This document shows, one piece after another, positions 8,035-17,311 of a stretch of DNA of 50,188 nt; position 1 is the first letter of the stretch, and every line of letters starts with the position of its first letter. The translations under genes and the position numbers were made by a program. The notes under the pieces were generated by a model. It was not told the DNA's origin and did not search any database. It saw nothing but the letters and a program-made list of their open reading frames with translations. This DNA comes from Lutibacter sp. HS1-25 (GTDB lineage Bacteria; Bacteroidota; Bacteroidia; Flavobacteriales; Flavobacteriaceae): assembly GCF_004121075.1 (NCBI RefSeq), contig NZ_RHLN01000023.1, positions 1 through 50,188 of the forward strand, read 5' to 3'.

Positions 8035-8759
8035 TTTAAACGCTTAAATTCACTTAATAAAATAGCGGTAGCGGTTGCTACATTTAAACTTTCAGTTTGT
8101 TGAATATTTCCAAAACGAGGTATTGAAATTGTATTGTCTAATACTTCTAAAACATTGTTACTAATACCGTTAGCTTCATTTCCCATTACTAAAACAGCTT
8201 CTTTTGGTAACTTACTTTTGTAAACATTTTCACCATCCATTAGCGTAGCATATTTTGGTAGCGATGTGTTTTTTAAATAGTTTAATAAATCTGTATATAT
8301 TATAGAAACTCTGGTTAATGATCCCATTGAGGCTTGTACAACTTTGGCATTGTAACAGTCGGTTGTGTTTTTTGAGCAAATTAGTTGGTCAACTCCAAAC
8401 CAATCACATAGTCTTATAATTGTTCCCAAATTTCCAGGGTCGTTTATGTCATCTAATGCAACAATAAAACCATTATTTAAAAGGTTTTCTTCCGCAGGAA
8501 TTTTAAAAATAGCTAAAACATTGTTAGGTGTTTTTAATAAACTTATTTTTTTTAATTCAATTTCCGAAATTTGAGTAGTGTTATTTAAAGTTTCGTAGCC
8601 GTTGTTTTCAACAAAAAACAATTGATCTAATATAAAATTAGAATTTAAAAATTCTTCAACAACTTTGGTTCCTTCAGCAATAAATAAACCGTGTTTTGTG
8701 CGGTACTTTTTTTGTTGTAAACTGGTAATTAATTTCAATTGATTTTTGCTTAAAGCCAT
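8031..8759 (-). CDS. TrmH/SpoU-family RNA 2'-O-methyltransferase
   Basis: The family methylates a ribose 2'-OH in rRNA or tRNA using SAM and folds as a trefoil-knot SPOUT domain. The 242-residue product has an N-terminal substrate-binding domain (ITSLQQKKYRTKHGLFIAEG). The three SPOUT motifs follow: NDPGNLGTIIRLCDWFG, VLVMGNEANGIS, and IPRFGNIQQTESLNVATATA. The target nucleotide cannot be told. Its 3' end overlaps porT by 4 nt, with no terminator between. Its 5' side faces the tamL promoter. Confidence 0.93.
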   Translation of the reverse strand: MALSKNQLKLITSLQQKKYRTKHGLFIAEGTKVVEEFLNSNFILDQLFFVENNGYETLNNTTQISEIELKKISLLKTPNNVLAIFKIPAEENLLNNGFIVALDDINDPGNLGTIIRLCDWFGVDQLICSKNTTDCYNAKVVQASMGSLTRVSIIYTDLLNYLKNTSLPKYATLMDGENVYKSKLPKEAVLVMGNEANGISNNVLEVLDNTISIPRFGNIQQTESLNVATATAILLSEFKRLN

Positions 8760-8782
8760 AAGTTCTTTTTAATAAATTGTAA

Positions 8783-8813
8783 TTGGGTAATACCTTTAAA
8801 AGTTTTACATTTG
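8783..8813 (+). promoter_or_regulatory. Promoter of the TamL-like gene
   Basis: TTG at 8783-8785 and TACATTTG at 8806-8813 are separated by 20 nt, a full match to the Bacteroidota promoter pattern. The TTG is also the first possible start codon of the longest frame, so that start would lie upstream of the transcript start (expected near 8819). Confidence 0.7.
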
Positions 8814-8836
8814 GAACAAATTTAAACTCTTCTTTA

Positions 8837-11311
8837 TTGAAAACCAATTTTATAATATTAATAATATTAGTTAGTATAGCTTTTGGATTTTCATCTTGTA
8901 ATGCTGTTAAATTAGTTCCTGAAAATGAGTACTTGTTAACAGGCAATACCGTATATGTAAATGGTAAAAAAAATGTAAAATATGAAATCACCGATTATAT
9001 AGTACAACGTCCCAACGAATCGGTTTTGGGTTTGCCATTGCAATTGTATATATACAATAGAGCTGATGAGAATTTTGAAACAGATTTTGAACAATGGAAA
9101 GCTGACAATCCTAAGAAATACAATTTTATTGCAGGTATTTTTTCTGATAAACAGGCAAGAGGGTATCGTAATTTCAAATACAGAGCCAATCAAAATAGTA
9201 TAAAAAACGGTGAAGCACCAACAATTTTAGACCACGTTAAAACAAAGCAAACTATAGATAATTTAACACAACACTTTTTTAACGAAGGTTATTTTAATGC
9301 AAAGGTTACATCTGAAGATGTTTTATTGAAAAAGAAAAAAGCAAAAGTTAACTATTTTATTGAAACAAGAGAGCGTTATATTATAGACAGTATAAAAACA
9401 AATATTGAGTCTAAAATATTAGATTCTATTTATAAAAATTCAAAACAAAATTCGGTTTTAAAAGTAAATGAACCATTTAAACTATCGTCTTTTATTGAAG
9501 AGCAAAATAGAATAACTGAATTGTTTAGAAACTCGGGTGTTTACCGTTTTAATAAAAATGCCATTACATTTGAAGCAGATTCAATTAATAATAAATCTAA
9601 AATTGAATTACTGGTAAATGATAGTATAGCTAATTTCCCTTTTAAAGTTCAACGAATAAAAAAGATAAATATTTATACCGATTATTCTTTTGACACCAAA
9701 GAAGACCCAATTATTGATAGTGTTTTTTATAAAGGGTATTCGTTTTATTCGCAAAAAGAATTGAGATACAACCCTAAATATTTTTTGAATTATATTTTTA
9801 TTGAGCCAAATAGTTTGTATCAAGATGAAGCTAGAGAGTTAACCCGCAAAAGTTTTAGAAATTTAAATAACTTTAGAGGTGTTGATATTAAGTACACAGA
9901 ATTAGATGATGATAATTTAGAAGCTTCTATATATTTAACTCCGCTTAAAAAATATGGTGTAGGTTTTAATACAGAACTTACACATTCTAACGTAAGTCAG
10001 TTGGGGATTACAGGTAAAGTATCATTTTTAAATAAAAATATTTTTAAAGGTGGAGAAATATTAAAATTATCTATTCTTGGTTCGTTTTTAGATTCAAAAG
10101 ATGCTGCAGATACTAACAATCGTTTGTTAAATGCTTGGGAAATTGGAGCAGACGTTTCAATTGAATTTCCTAGATTTTTAACACCTTTTAATCAAGAGCG
10201 AATTGTTTCAAAAGGTAAAACACCAAGAACATTATTTACGCTAGGAACAAGTTTGCAAAAAAACGTAGGATTAGATAAACAAAAATTTACAGGAATTTTA
10301 GATTATAATTGGGTTGGATCAAAAAAAGTAAAACATAGTGTTGAAATTTTTAACGTACAACTTGTTAAAAACCTAAATCCAGATCAATATTTTAAAGTTT
10401 ATACCTATGATTATGGCGAAATCAAAGCCATACAAGAAGCTTATTTTCCTGATTATATATTAACGCCTTACAACGCAATTGATTTTATTAAACAAGAAAT
10501 TACGCCCGAATTTGAAGCAACAAATCCATTAGAGTATGAAACAGCCAAAAATATAGAAGCCAGATACTATATTATTACTGAAGACAATTTTATTCCTCTG
10601 CTAGCCTATACATTTACCTATAACAATAGAGAAAATTATGAAGACAATGATTTTTCTTTTTTTAGGGCTCGTATTGCTACATCAGGTAATGTTTTTAATG
10701 CAATTATAAAGCAAGTAGATTCTAACAATGTAAAAACGTTTTTTAATACACCCGTAGCTCAATATACAAGGTTAGATCTTGAATATAAGAAATTTTGGAG
10801 TATAGCCTTAGAAAATACCATTGCGTTTAGAGCTTTTATTGGAGTTGCAATTCCGTACGGAAACTCATCAACTATACCATTTACAAGAAGCTATTTTATT
10901 GGTGGTCCAAACGATTTACGTGCTTGGAAAACATATGATTTAGGTTTGGGTTCAACAAACAACGGATTGGATTATAATGTAGGGAATTTAAAATTGTTAA
11001 CTAGTTTAGAGTATAGGTTTAACCTTTTAAATAGTTTTAAAGGAGCCATTTTTGCTGATGCTGGAAATATTTGGGATTTATCAAACTCTTCATTGGTGTC
11101 TCCTGAAGCTAAATTCAAAAATTTAGCATCGTTAAAATCTATTGCTTTGGGATCTGGTTTTGGTATTAGGTACGATTTAAGTTTTATTTTGATACGTTTA
11201 GATCTTGGTTTTAAAACTTATGAACCCTATTTAAAAGATGGTGAAAAATGGTTTAAAAACTATAATTTTGGGAGTGCAGTGTATAATTTTGGTATTAGTT
11301 ACCCATTCTAA
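8837..11311 (+). CDS. tamL: TamL-like lipid-anchored BamA/TamA-family outer-membrane protein
   Basis: Omp85 proteins insert or translocate envelope proteins. TamL is the lipoprotein variant of TamA known from Bacteroidota. The product has a lipoprotein signal ending FGFSSC, periplasmic POTRA-like repeats (for example VKLVPENEYLLTGNTVYVNG and SLYQDEARELTRKSFRN) and a C-terminal 16-strand-type barrel. The signature GGPNDLRAWK is visible, and the last residue is Phe (NFGISYPF). There is no ATG for over 100 codons. The longest frame starts at TTG 8783, but that codon coincides with the -33 promoter box. TTG at 8837 gives MKTNFIILIILVSIAFGFSSC, an ideal lipoprotein leader, and is preferred (825 aa). 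No tamB gene follows; the next gene is fbaA. Confidence 0.85.
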   Translation: MKTNFIILIILVSIAFGFSSCNAVKLVPENEYLLTGNTVYVNGKKNVKYEITDYIVQRPNESVLGLPLQLYIYNRADENFETDFEQWKADNPKKYNFIAGIFSDKQARGYRNFKYRANQNSIKNGEAPTILDHVKTKQTIDNLTQHFFNEGYFNAKVTSEDVLLKKKKAKVNYFIETRERYIIDSIKTNIESKILDSIYKNSKQNSVLKVNEPFKLSSFIEEQNRITELFRNSGVYRFNKNAITFEADSINNKSKIELLVNDSIANFPFKVQRIKKINIYTDYSFDTKEDPIIDSVFYKGYSFYSQKELRYNPKYFLNYIFIEPNSLYQDEARELTRKSFRNLNNFRGVDIKYTELDDDNLEASIYLTPLKKYGVGFNTELTHSNVSQLGITGKVSFLNKNIFKGGEILKLSILGSFLDSKDAADTNNRLLNAWEIGADVSIEFPRFLTPFNQERIVSKGKTPRTLFTLGTSLQKNVGLDKQKFTGILDYNWVGSKKVKHSVEIFNVQLVKNLNPDQYFKVYTYDYGEIKAIQEAYFPDYILTPYNAIDFIKQEITPEFEATNPLEYETAKNIEARYYIITEDNFIPLLAYTFTYNNRENYEDNDFSFFRARIATSGNVFNAIIKQVDSNNVKTFFNTPVAQYTRLDLEYKKFWSIALENTIAFRAFIGVAIPYGNSSTIPFTRSYFIGGPNDLRAWKTYDLGLGSTNNGLDYNVGNLKLLTSLEYRFNLLNSFKGAIFADAGNIWDLSNSSLVSPEAKFKNLASLKSIALGSGFGIRYDLSFILIRLDLGFKTYEPYLKDGEKWFKNYNFGSAVYNFGISYPF

Positions 11312-11379
11312 TTTTAATAAAAAACTATTACGATTTCGCATTTTTTGCATACGATATCACTTTAATCTTTAAAAATTAG

Positions 11380-11387
11380 TAATTTTG
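11380..11387 (+). promoter_or_regulatory. Promoter -7 box of fbaA
   Basis: TAATTTTG fits the TAnnTTTG consensus exactly and lies 37 nt before the fbaA start. A -33 TTG is not clear. Confidence 0.55.
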
Positions 11388-11424
11388 TTTTCAACCTAAT
11401 TATTAATTAAATACCAAAATTATC

Positions 11425-12492
11425 ATGAGTCATTCAATAAAACCAGGAGTTGCTACAGGCACTGCGGTTCAGGAAATCTTTAAACTTGCCAAAGCTAAAA
11501 AATTCGCATTACCTGCGGTTAATGTTATTGGTTCTAACACAATTAATACTGTACTTGAAACAGCAAAAGAATTAAATGCACCAGTAATTATTCAATTTTC
11601 AAATGGTGGAGCACAATTTAATGCAGGTAAAGGTCTTTCTAACGAAGGTCAAAAAGCTGCTATTGCTGGAGGAATTGCAGGAGCTAAACATGTTCATACT
11701 TTAGCTGAAGCTTATGGTGTACCTGTAATTTTACATACAGACCACTGTTCTAAAAAATTATTACCTTGGATTGATGGATTGTTAGATGCAGGTGAACAAT
11801 TTTACAAAGAAAACGGCGTGCCTTTATATAGTTCACATATGATTGATTTATCTGAAGAATCATTAGAAGAAAATATGGAAATTTGTAAAACATACTTAGC
11901 TCGTATGAGTAAAATGGGTATGACTTTAGAAATTGAATTAGGAATTACTGGAGGAGAAGAAGATGGTGTAGACAATTCAGATGTTGATGCTTCAAAATTA
12001 TACACACAACCAGAAGAGGTTGCTTACGCTTACAATGAACTTAAAAAAATAAGCGATAACTTTACAATTGCCGCTTCATTTGGTAATGTACACGGGGTTT
12101 ACAAGCCAGGAAACGTAAAATTAACTCCAAAAATTCTTGACAATTCTCAAAAATTTATTGAAAAAGAAAACGGAACAGCCCCAAATCCAGTAGATTTTGT
12201 ATTCCACGGTGGTTCAGGTTCTTCTTTAGAAGAAATTAGAGAAGCAATTGGTTATGGTGTTATTAAAATGAATATTGATACAGATCTTCAATTTGCTTTT
12301 ACTGAGGGTATTAGAGATTATATGAATGATAAAATTGACTATTTAAGAACACAAATAGGAAATCCTGATGGTGCCGATGCTCCAAATAAAAAATATTACG
12401 ATCCACGTGGTTGGTTACGTAAAGGTGAAGAAACTTTTAAAACACGTTTAATTGAAGCTTTTAAAGATTTAAACAACGTAAATACCTTATAA
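11425..12492 (+). CDS. fbaA: Fructose-bisphosphate aldolase, class II
   Basis: This zinc enzyme splits fructose 1,6-bisphosphate into dihydroxyacetone phosphate and glyceraldehyde 3-phosphate in glycolysis and gluconeogenesis. The 355-residue length is that of the class IIA (FbaA) type. Seen directly are HTDHCSKKLLPWIDGLLD with Asp106 and the zinc ligand His107, the ELGITGGEEDGV loop, FHGGSGSS, and the phosphate-binding MNIDTDLQFA. It has its own -7 box and is followed by a weak hairpin, so it is probably transcribed alone. Confidence 0.98.
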   Translation: MSHSIKPGVATGTAVQEIFKLAKAKKFALPAVNVIGSNTINTVLETAKELNAPVIIQFSNGGAQFNAGKGLSNEGQKAAIAGGIAGAKHVHTLAEAYGVPVILHTDHCSKKLLPWIDGLLDAGEQFYKENGVPLYSSHMIDLSEESLEENMEICKTYLARMSKMGMTLEIELGITGGEEDGVDNSDVDASKLYTQPEEVAYAYNELKKISDNFTIAASFGNVHGVYKPGNVKLTPKILDNSQKFIEKENGTAPNPVDFVFHGGSGSSLEEIREAIGYGVIKMNIDTDLQFAFTEGIRDYMNDKIDYLRTQIGNPDGADAPNKKYYDPRGWLRKGEETFKTRLIEAFKDLNNVNTL

Positions 12493-12518
12493 AAAGGTAT
12501 AAAAAAAATTAAATTAAT

Positions 12519-12558
12519 TAAAGAGGATATATTTTTATATGTTCTCTTTATTTTTTTT
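12519..12558 (+). terminator. Weak terminator-like hairpin after fbaA
   Basis: AAAGAG near 12520 pairs with CTCTTT near 12544-12549. The inner part of the stem is imperfect, and a T-rich tract follows. The accD promoter begins only a few bases later. Confidence 0.45.
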
Positions 12559-12560
12559 AG

Positions 12561-12568
12561 TAATTTGC
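12561..12568 (+). promoter_or_regulatory. Near-consensus -7 box of accD
   Basis: TAATTTGC is one T short of TAnnTTTGC and lies 29 nt before the accD start. No good -33 element was found. Confidence 0.4.
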
Positions 12569-12596
12569 ACCACTATTTTCAACTAAAACAAATTTT

Positions 12597-13457
12597 ATGT
12601 CATCTTGGTTTAAAAGAAAAGATAAAGGTATTCAAACTCCTACCGAAGATAAGAAAGATGTACCAAAAGGTTTATGGTACAAAACTCCTAGCGGTAAAAT
12701 TATTGATACCGATGAGTTAAAAGTAAATTATTATGTAAGTCCAGAAGATGGGTATCATGTAAAAATTGGAAGTGCTGAATATTTTGAAATTTTATTTGAT
12801 AATAATGAATTTACAGAATTAAATAAAGATGTAGTTTCTAAAGATCCTTTGAAATTTACAGACACAAAAAAATATCCAGATAGGTTAAAACAAGCCTACG
12901 CAAAAACAAATTTAAATGATGCTATAAGAACTGCTGTAGGAAAATCATTAGGAAAAGATATTGTTATTGCAGCAATGGATTTTTCTTTTATTGGTGGTTC
13001 TATGGGAAGCGTTGTAGGAGAAAAAATTGTACGTGCTATAGATTATGCAATTAAGCATAAATTACCTTTTGTTATTATATCTAAATCAGGTGGAGCTCGT
13101 ATGATGGAAGCTTCTTTGTCGTTAATGCAAATGGCAAAGACATCTGTAAAATTAGCCCAATTAGCTGAAGCAAAATTACCTTATATTTCAATATGTACAG
13201 ATCCAACAACTGGAGGTACAACAGCATCATATGCAATGCTTGGTGATGTGAATTTTGCAGAACCAAATGCTTTGGTTGCTTTTGCAGGTCCGCGTGTTGT
13301 TAAAGATACAACAGGTAAAGAATTGCCTCCTGGATTTCAATATTCAGAATTTGTATTGGAACATGGTTTTTTAGATAAAATAATTGAAAGAAAAAATCTA
13401 AAAAAACAAATAAATTTATATGTTGATTTGATTCAAAATTTACCTATTAGAAAGTAA
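12597..13457 (+). CDS. accD: Acetyl-CoA carboxylase carboxyltransferase subunit beta, without zinc ribbon
   Basis: With AccA this subunit moves CO2 from carboxybiotin to acetyl-CoA, giving malonyl-CoA for fatty-acid synthesis. The crotonase-like core is intact: [59 protein letters not shown]. In E. coli AccD the N-terminus holds a four-Cys zinc ribbon. Here the corresponding part (about residues 26-57, [13 protein letters not shown] ... [14 protein letters not shown]) keeps the framework but has none of the four cysteines. The length (286 aa) is normal, so the domain is kept but metal-free. This appears to be a flavobacterial trait (recalled, not checked). It is convergent with a lipoprotein gene and separated from it by a shared terminator. 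Confidence 0.96.
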   Translation: MSSWFKRKDKGIQTPTEDKKDVPKGLWYKTPSGKIIDTDELKVNYYVSPEDGYHVKIGSAEYFEILFDNNEFTELNKDVVSKDPLKFTDTKKYPDRLKQAYAKTNLNDAIRTAVGKSLGKDIVIAAMDFSFIGGSMGSVVGEKIVRAIDYAIKHKLPFVIISKSGGARMMEASLSLMQMAKTSVKLAQLAEAKLPYISICTDPTTGGTTASYAMLGDVNFAEPNALVAFAGPRVVKDTTGKELPPGFQYSEFVLEHGFLDKIIERKNLKKQINLYVDLIQNLPIRK

Positions 13458-13479
13458 ATCATTACATATTTTAGTATAA

Positions 13480-13516
13480 AAAAAACGCTTAAAAATTAAT
13501 TCTTAAGCGTTTTTTT
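13480..13516. terminator. Bidirectional terminator between accD and the lipoprotein gene
   Basis: A perfect stem (13480-13492 with 13503-13515) around ACGCTTAA/TTAAGCGT encloses a 10-nt loop. A-rich and T-rich flanks on the two sides allow it to work in both directions between convergent genes. Confidence 0.85.
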
Positions 13517-13531
13517 ATGTTTTGAGATCAG

Positions 13532-14404
13532 TTATTTAAGTCTGTGTTTTAAGGTAATTTCTTTAATATTTCCTTCGCTGTCTGTAAAAGTAGCTATATT
13601 ATCGCAGGTACCATCACCAAAATCAATTGTTCCAACTCGTTTAGCTTTTACAATATCAATAGTACCACTTACTAAAAATCTACAAGCCATTTCTCGTCTT
13701 AAGTTGGTTGTAATATTTGAAGAGAATACAGTACCATTTTTAAATGTACAGTTCCAATTTCCTGAGATTAAAAACACATTGTCACCCCAAGTTTTAGTGT
13801 CGTATCCTTCAATAAATTCACGTGTTTTTGTGCCTGTTTTTGTTGCTGTTTCACCATCAGGCCAAGTAAGTGTAACATTAATTGTTTTAACAGATTGTGG
13901 ATTGCCATTTTCATTTTCTTTGGTTCTTACAATCGTATTTTCTCCTGTAACGGCTATTGAATTAAATGTAAAACCTTCAAAACTTTGAGTAATAGTTGTT
14001 GTTTTTGATGCTTTATCAAACATAAAACTCATAATAATTTTTCCTGTTAATATATGTTCGTTAGGCATTGTGCAGCCGTCGCCAAAATCTAAAGTTACTG
14101 TTTTGCTAGCTCCAGCTAAAACAATTGTTTTGGTTACACATTCAGGTCTTCCTCCTGTACTATTTAATTCGATTTTTGAAGTTTCATTTTTATTTGCAAC
14201 AGCAAATTCTTCACTTAAAAAATCATCAACAATATTGTCTACTTCGTCAGAAATATCATCAGATTCAACAAGTGCTATGGTTTGATCTTCAGTAATTGCA
14301 GCTGTAGTTTCGTCAATAGAATTAGCTTCTTCACAAGCTATAAATAACATACTAGCAATTAAAAGTGTAATAATTGCATTTAATTTTAAGCTTTGTAATT
14401 TCAT
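13532..14404 (-). CDS. Hypothetical lipoprotein with two FGDG motifs
   Basis: The function is not recognised. The 290-residue product begins with a lipoprotein signal (MKLQSLKLNAIITLLIASML ending FIAC, Cys24), followed by an acidic linker rich in Asp/Glu. The remainder is beta-rich. It holds two similar motifs, VTLDFGDGC near residue 107 and GTIDFGDGTC near 265, which flank a segment with KTNT-like strands. This suggests one domain with internal symmetry, not an enzyme. It is single, with its own terminator shared with accD, and faces rpsO divergently. A surface or periplasmic role is inferred only from the lipid anchor. Confidence 0.75.
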   Translation of the reverse strand: MKLQSLKLNAIITLLIASMLFIACEEANSIDETTAAITEDQTIALVESDDISDEVDNIVDDFLSEEFAVANKNETSKIELNSTGGRPECVTKTIVLAGASKTVTLDFGDGCTMPNEHILTGKIIMSFMFDKASKTTTITQSFEGFTFNSIAVTGENTIVRTKENENGNPQSVKTINVTLTWPDGETATKTGTKTREFIEGYDTKTWGDNVFLISGNWNCTFKNGTVFSSNITTNLRREMACRFLVSGTIDIVKAKRVGTIDFGDGTCDNIATFTDSEGNIKEITLKHRLK

Positions 14405-14509
14405 AATATTTAGTTTTTGGGTTATTGATATTTAATTGTAATTAAACATTAGACCATAAAAATTTAGAAAAGTTTAATAGGATATAAAAAATAGTTCCAA
14501 TTCAATTAA

Positions 14510-14540
14510 TTGTAATTCAAAATAATAGTCGTATATTTGC
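14510..14540 (+). promoter_or_regulatory. Promoter of rpsO
   Basis: TTG (14510-14512), a 19-nt spacer and TATATTTGC (14532-14540) match the Bacteroidota consensus throughout. It leaves a leader of roughly 50 nt before rpsO. Confidence 0.85.
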
Positions 14541-14598
14541 AGCCGCTAATGCTTGCGCAATAGCGATACATAAAAATTATTAATAAATTAATGTTAGC

Positions 14599-14868
14599 AT
14601 GTACTTAACAAAAGAAAAAAAAGCAGAAATTTTTGCTAAACACGGAGAATCAGCTACGAATACTGGTTCTACAGAAGGACAAATTGCCTTATTTACTTTC
14701 AGAATTAACCACTTAACTGAGCATTTAAAAAGAAATCGTAAAGATTTTAACACTGAGCGTTCATTAGTAAAATTAGTAGGTAAAAGAAGAAATTTACTTG
14801 ATTATTTAATCAAAACTGATATTGTAAAATATCGTGAGGTTATTCAAGAATTAGGAATAAGAAAATAA
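14599..14868 (+). CDS. rpsO: 30S ribosomal protein S15
   Basis: S15 binds the central domain of 16S rRNA. The 89-residue product is of standard length. It shows GSTEGQIALFTFRINHLTEHL and the C-terminal VGKRRNLLDYLIKTD, both diagnostic of the family. In many bacteria rpsO precedes pnp, as here, and S15 represses its own translation through a leader structure; such a structure was not identified in the short leader here. A strong terminator separates it from pnp. Confidence 0.98.
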   Translation: MYLTKEKKAEIFAKHGESATNTGSTEGQIALFTFRINHLTEHLKRNRKDFNTERSLVKLVGKRRNLLDYLIKTDIVKYREVIQELGIRK

Positions 14869-14878
14869 TTTCAAAAGA

Positions 14879-14908
14879 GAGAGGCAAATTATTGCCTCTT
14901 TTTTTTTA
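14879..14908 (+). terminator. Terminator of rpsO
   Basis: An 8-9-bp stem (14879-14887 with 14892-14900) with a 4-nt loop is followed by a run of T (14900-14908). Read-through would allow pnp transcription, for which no clear promoter was seen. Confidence 0.88.
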
Positions 14909-15004
14909 TTTTTTCAAATTCAAAGAAAGCACACATTAAACTTTTCATTGGTAAACACAACACAACAACAACCAATTGTTTAATTTAATTAAAAAAAATT
15001 ATTT

Positions 15005-17233
15005 ATGATACCTAAGGTACATACACAAATTATTGATTTAGGAGATGGAAGAACCATTTCTTTAGAAACAGGAAAATTAGCAAAACAAGCGCACGGTTCG
15101 GTTGTTGTACAAATGGGCAATGCAATGTTGCTTTGTACTGTAGTTTCAAACTACAGCGCAAGTCCAGGTATTGATTTTTTACCATTAACTGTAGATTATA
15201 GAGAAAAGTTTGCCGCAGCAGGTAAATACCCAGGTGGTTTCTTTAAACGTGAAGCACGTCCAAGTGATGGTGAAGTTTTAACTATGCGTTTAGTTGACCG
15301 TGTTTTAAGACCTCTTTTTCCAAAAGATTACCACGCAGAAACGCAAGTTATGGTACAGTTAATGTCTCATGACGAAAGCGTAATGCCAGATGCTTTAGCA
15401 GGTTTAGGTGCTTCAGCAGCAATTATGTTGAGTGATATTCCTTTTGAAACGCCAATTTCAGAAGTGCGTGTTGCTAGAGTTAATGGCAAATTTATCATCA
15501 ACCCAAGTAGAGCACAATTATTAGAAGCTGATATTGATATGATGGTGGGTGCTTCTGCAGACTCTGTGATGATGGTTGAAGGTGAAATGGATGAGTGCAG
15601 TGAAGAAGAAATGGCTGATGCAATTAAATTTGCACACGAAGCTATTAAAGTTCAATGTGCTGCTCAAGTTGCATTGGCTGAGGCTGTAGGAAAAAAAGAA
15701 ACTCGTACTTACGAGTTGGCAATTACTGATGAAGAATTAGAGCAAAGAGCTCATGATTTTGCTTACGACAAAGTATATGCAATTGCAAAAGCTGGAAGTG
15801 CTAAGCATGAGCGTAGTGCTGCATTTGCAGAAATTAAAGAAGCATTTAAAGCAACTTTTACGGAAGAAGAATTGGCTGAAAAAGGTGCTTTAATTTCACA
15901 ATATTATTCAAAAGCTGAAAAAAGTGCTGTTAGAAACTTAACTCTTGAAGAAGGTTTGCGTTTAGACGGTAGAAAAACAACTGATATTCGACCAATTTGG
16001 TGTGAAATTGATTATTTACCTTCAACACATGGTTCTTCAATTTTTACAAGAGGAGAAACTCAAGCATTGGCAACAGTTACTTTGGGAACTTCAAGAGAGT
16101 CTAACCAAATTGATATGCCAACTTATTCAGGTGAAGAAAGTTTTTACTTACACTATAATTTTCCTCCATTTTCAACAGGTGAAGCCCGTCCTTTAAGAGG
16201 TACTTCACGTAGAGAAGTTGGTCACGGAAACTTGGCGCAACGTGCTTTAAAAGGTATGATTCCTGCTGATTGTCCTTATACAGTTAGAGTTGTTTCAGAA
16301 GTTTTAGAATCTAATGGTTCATCTTCAATGGCAACAGTTTGTGCCGGTACAATGGCATTATTAGATGCTGGTATTCAAATGAAAAAACCAGTTTCGGGTA
16401 TCGCAATGGGATTGATTTCTGATGGTGATCGTTACGCTGTTTTAAGTGATATTTTAGGTGATGAAGATCATTTAGGAGATATGGACTTTAAAGTTACTGG
16501 AACTGCAGACGGAATTACTGCTTGTCAAATGGATATTAAAATCAAAGGTTTGTCTTATGAAATCTTGGTAAATGCATTAAAACAAGCTCGTGAAGGTCGT
16601 TTACATATTTTAGGAAAAATAACTGATACAATTTCTCAGCCAAAAGCTGATGTGAAACCACACGCGCCTAAAATGATTACAAGAACTATTCCTAATGACT
16701 TTATTGGTGCGCTAATTGGTCCTGGAGGAAAAGTAATTCAAGAGTTGCAAAAAGAAACAGGTTGTACAATTGTTATTAATGAAGATCCTGTTACTACTGA
16801 AGGAATTGTTGAAATTTTAGGAACTAACCAAGCAGGAATTGATGCTGTATTAGCTAAAATTAACTCTTTAATGTTTAAACCTGAAGTAGGAAGTGTTTAC
16901 GAAGTTAAAGTAATTAAAATGCTTGATTTTGGAGCTGTTGTTGAATATTTAGAAGCACCAGGAAACGAAGTTTTATTACACATTTCAGAATTGGCTTGGG
17001 AACGTACAGACAATGTAACTGATGTTGTTAATATGGGTGATGTTTTTGATGTTAAGTATTTTGGAAAAGATCCTAAAACACGTAAAGACAAAGTTTCTAG
17101 AAAAGCTTTATTACCTAAACCAGAAGGTTTTGTTGAAAGACCTCCAAGAGATGATAAAAAAAGTGGTGGACGTGATAATAAAGGTAGAGACAATCGTGGT
17201 GGAGATAGAGATAGAAAACCAAGAAGAGATTAA
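15005..17233 (+). CDS. pnp: Polynucleotide phosphorylase
   Basis: The enzyme degrades RNA 3' to 5' by phosphorolysis and takes part in mRNA turnover. The 742-residue product has the full domain order: first RNase PH domain ([26 protein letters not shown]), helical linker, second RNase PH domain ([53 protein letters not shown]), KH domain with [12 protein letters not shown], and S1 domain ([20 protein letters not shown]). The end is an Arg/Gly/Asp-rich tail of about 30 residues, likely an extra RNA-binding extension. ATG at 15005 follows an AT-rich 96-nt gap after the rpsO terminator. It is convergent with the sugar operon. Confidence 0.98.
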   Translation: MIPKVHTQIIDLGDGRTISLETGKLAKQAHGSVVVQMGNAMLLCTVVSNYSASPGIDFLPLTVDYREKFAAAGKYPGGFFKREARPSDGEVLTMRLVDRVLRPLFPKDYHAETQVMVQLMSHDESVMPDALAGLGASAAIMLSDIPFETPISEVRVARVNGKFIINPSRAQLLEADIDMMVGASADSVMMVEGEMDECSEEEMADAIKFAHEAIKVQCAAQVALAEAVGKKETRTYELAITDEELEQRAHDFAYDKVYAIAKAGSAKHERSAAFAEIKEAFKATFTEEELAEKGALISQYYSKAEKSAVRNLTLEEGLRLDGRKTTDIRPIWCEIDYLPSTHGSSIFTRGETQALATVTLGTSRESNQIDMPTYSGEESFYLHYNFPPFSTGEARPLRGTSRREVGHGNLAQRALKGMIPADCPYTVRVVSEVLESNGSSSMATVCAGTMALLDAGIQMKKPVSGIAMGLISDGDRYAVLSDILGDEDHLGDMDFKVTGTADGITACQMDIKIKGLSYEILVNALKQAREGRLHILGKITDTISQPKADVKPHAPKMITRTIPNDFIGALIGPGGKVIQELQKETGCTIVINEDPVTTEGIVEILGTNQAGIDAVLAKINSLMFKPEVGSVYEVKVIKMLDFGAVVEYLEAPGNEVLLHISELAWERTDNVTDVVNMGDVFDVKYFGKDPKTRKDKVSRKALLPKPEGFVERPPRDDKKSGGRDNKGRDNRGGDRDRKPRRD

Positions 17234-17255
17234 TTTCTAAACGTTATATATAAAA

Positions 17256-17290
17256 AATAGGCTATCTGAAAAGATAGCCTATTTTTTTTG
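17256..17290. terminator. Bidirectional terminator between pnp and the sugar operon
   Basis: A perfect 12-bp stem (17256-17267 with 17272-17283) is closed by a GAAA tetraloop, with T-runs on both strands. It ends pnp and, on the other strand, the sugar operon. Confidence 0.9.
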
Positions 17291-17311
17291 TAATATGTTT
17301 TTTATAATTGT

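Noticed and set aside
8674..8991. A 105-codon minus-strand frame across the trmH/tamL boundary
   Set aside because: It covers the divergent promoter region and parts of two well-supported genes, with no coding character of its own.
12482..12500. A hairpin (ATACCTT/AAGGTAT) around the fbaA stop codon
   Set aside because: It is followed by A, not T, on the coding strand, so it does not look like a terminator; it may be chance.
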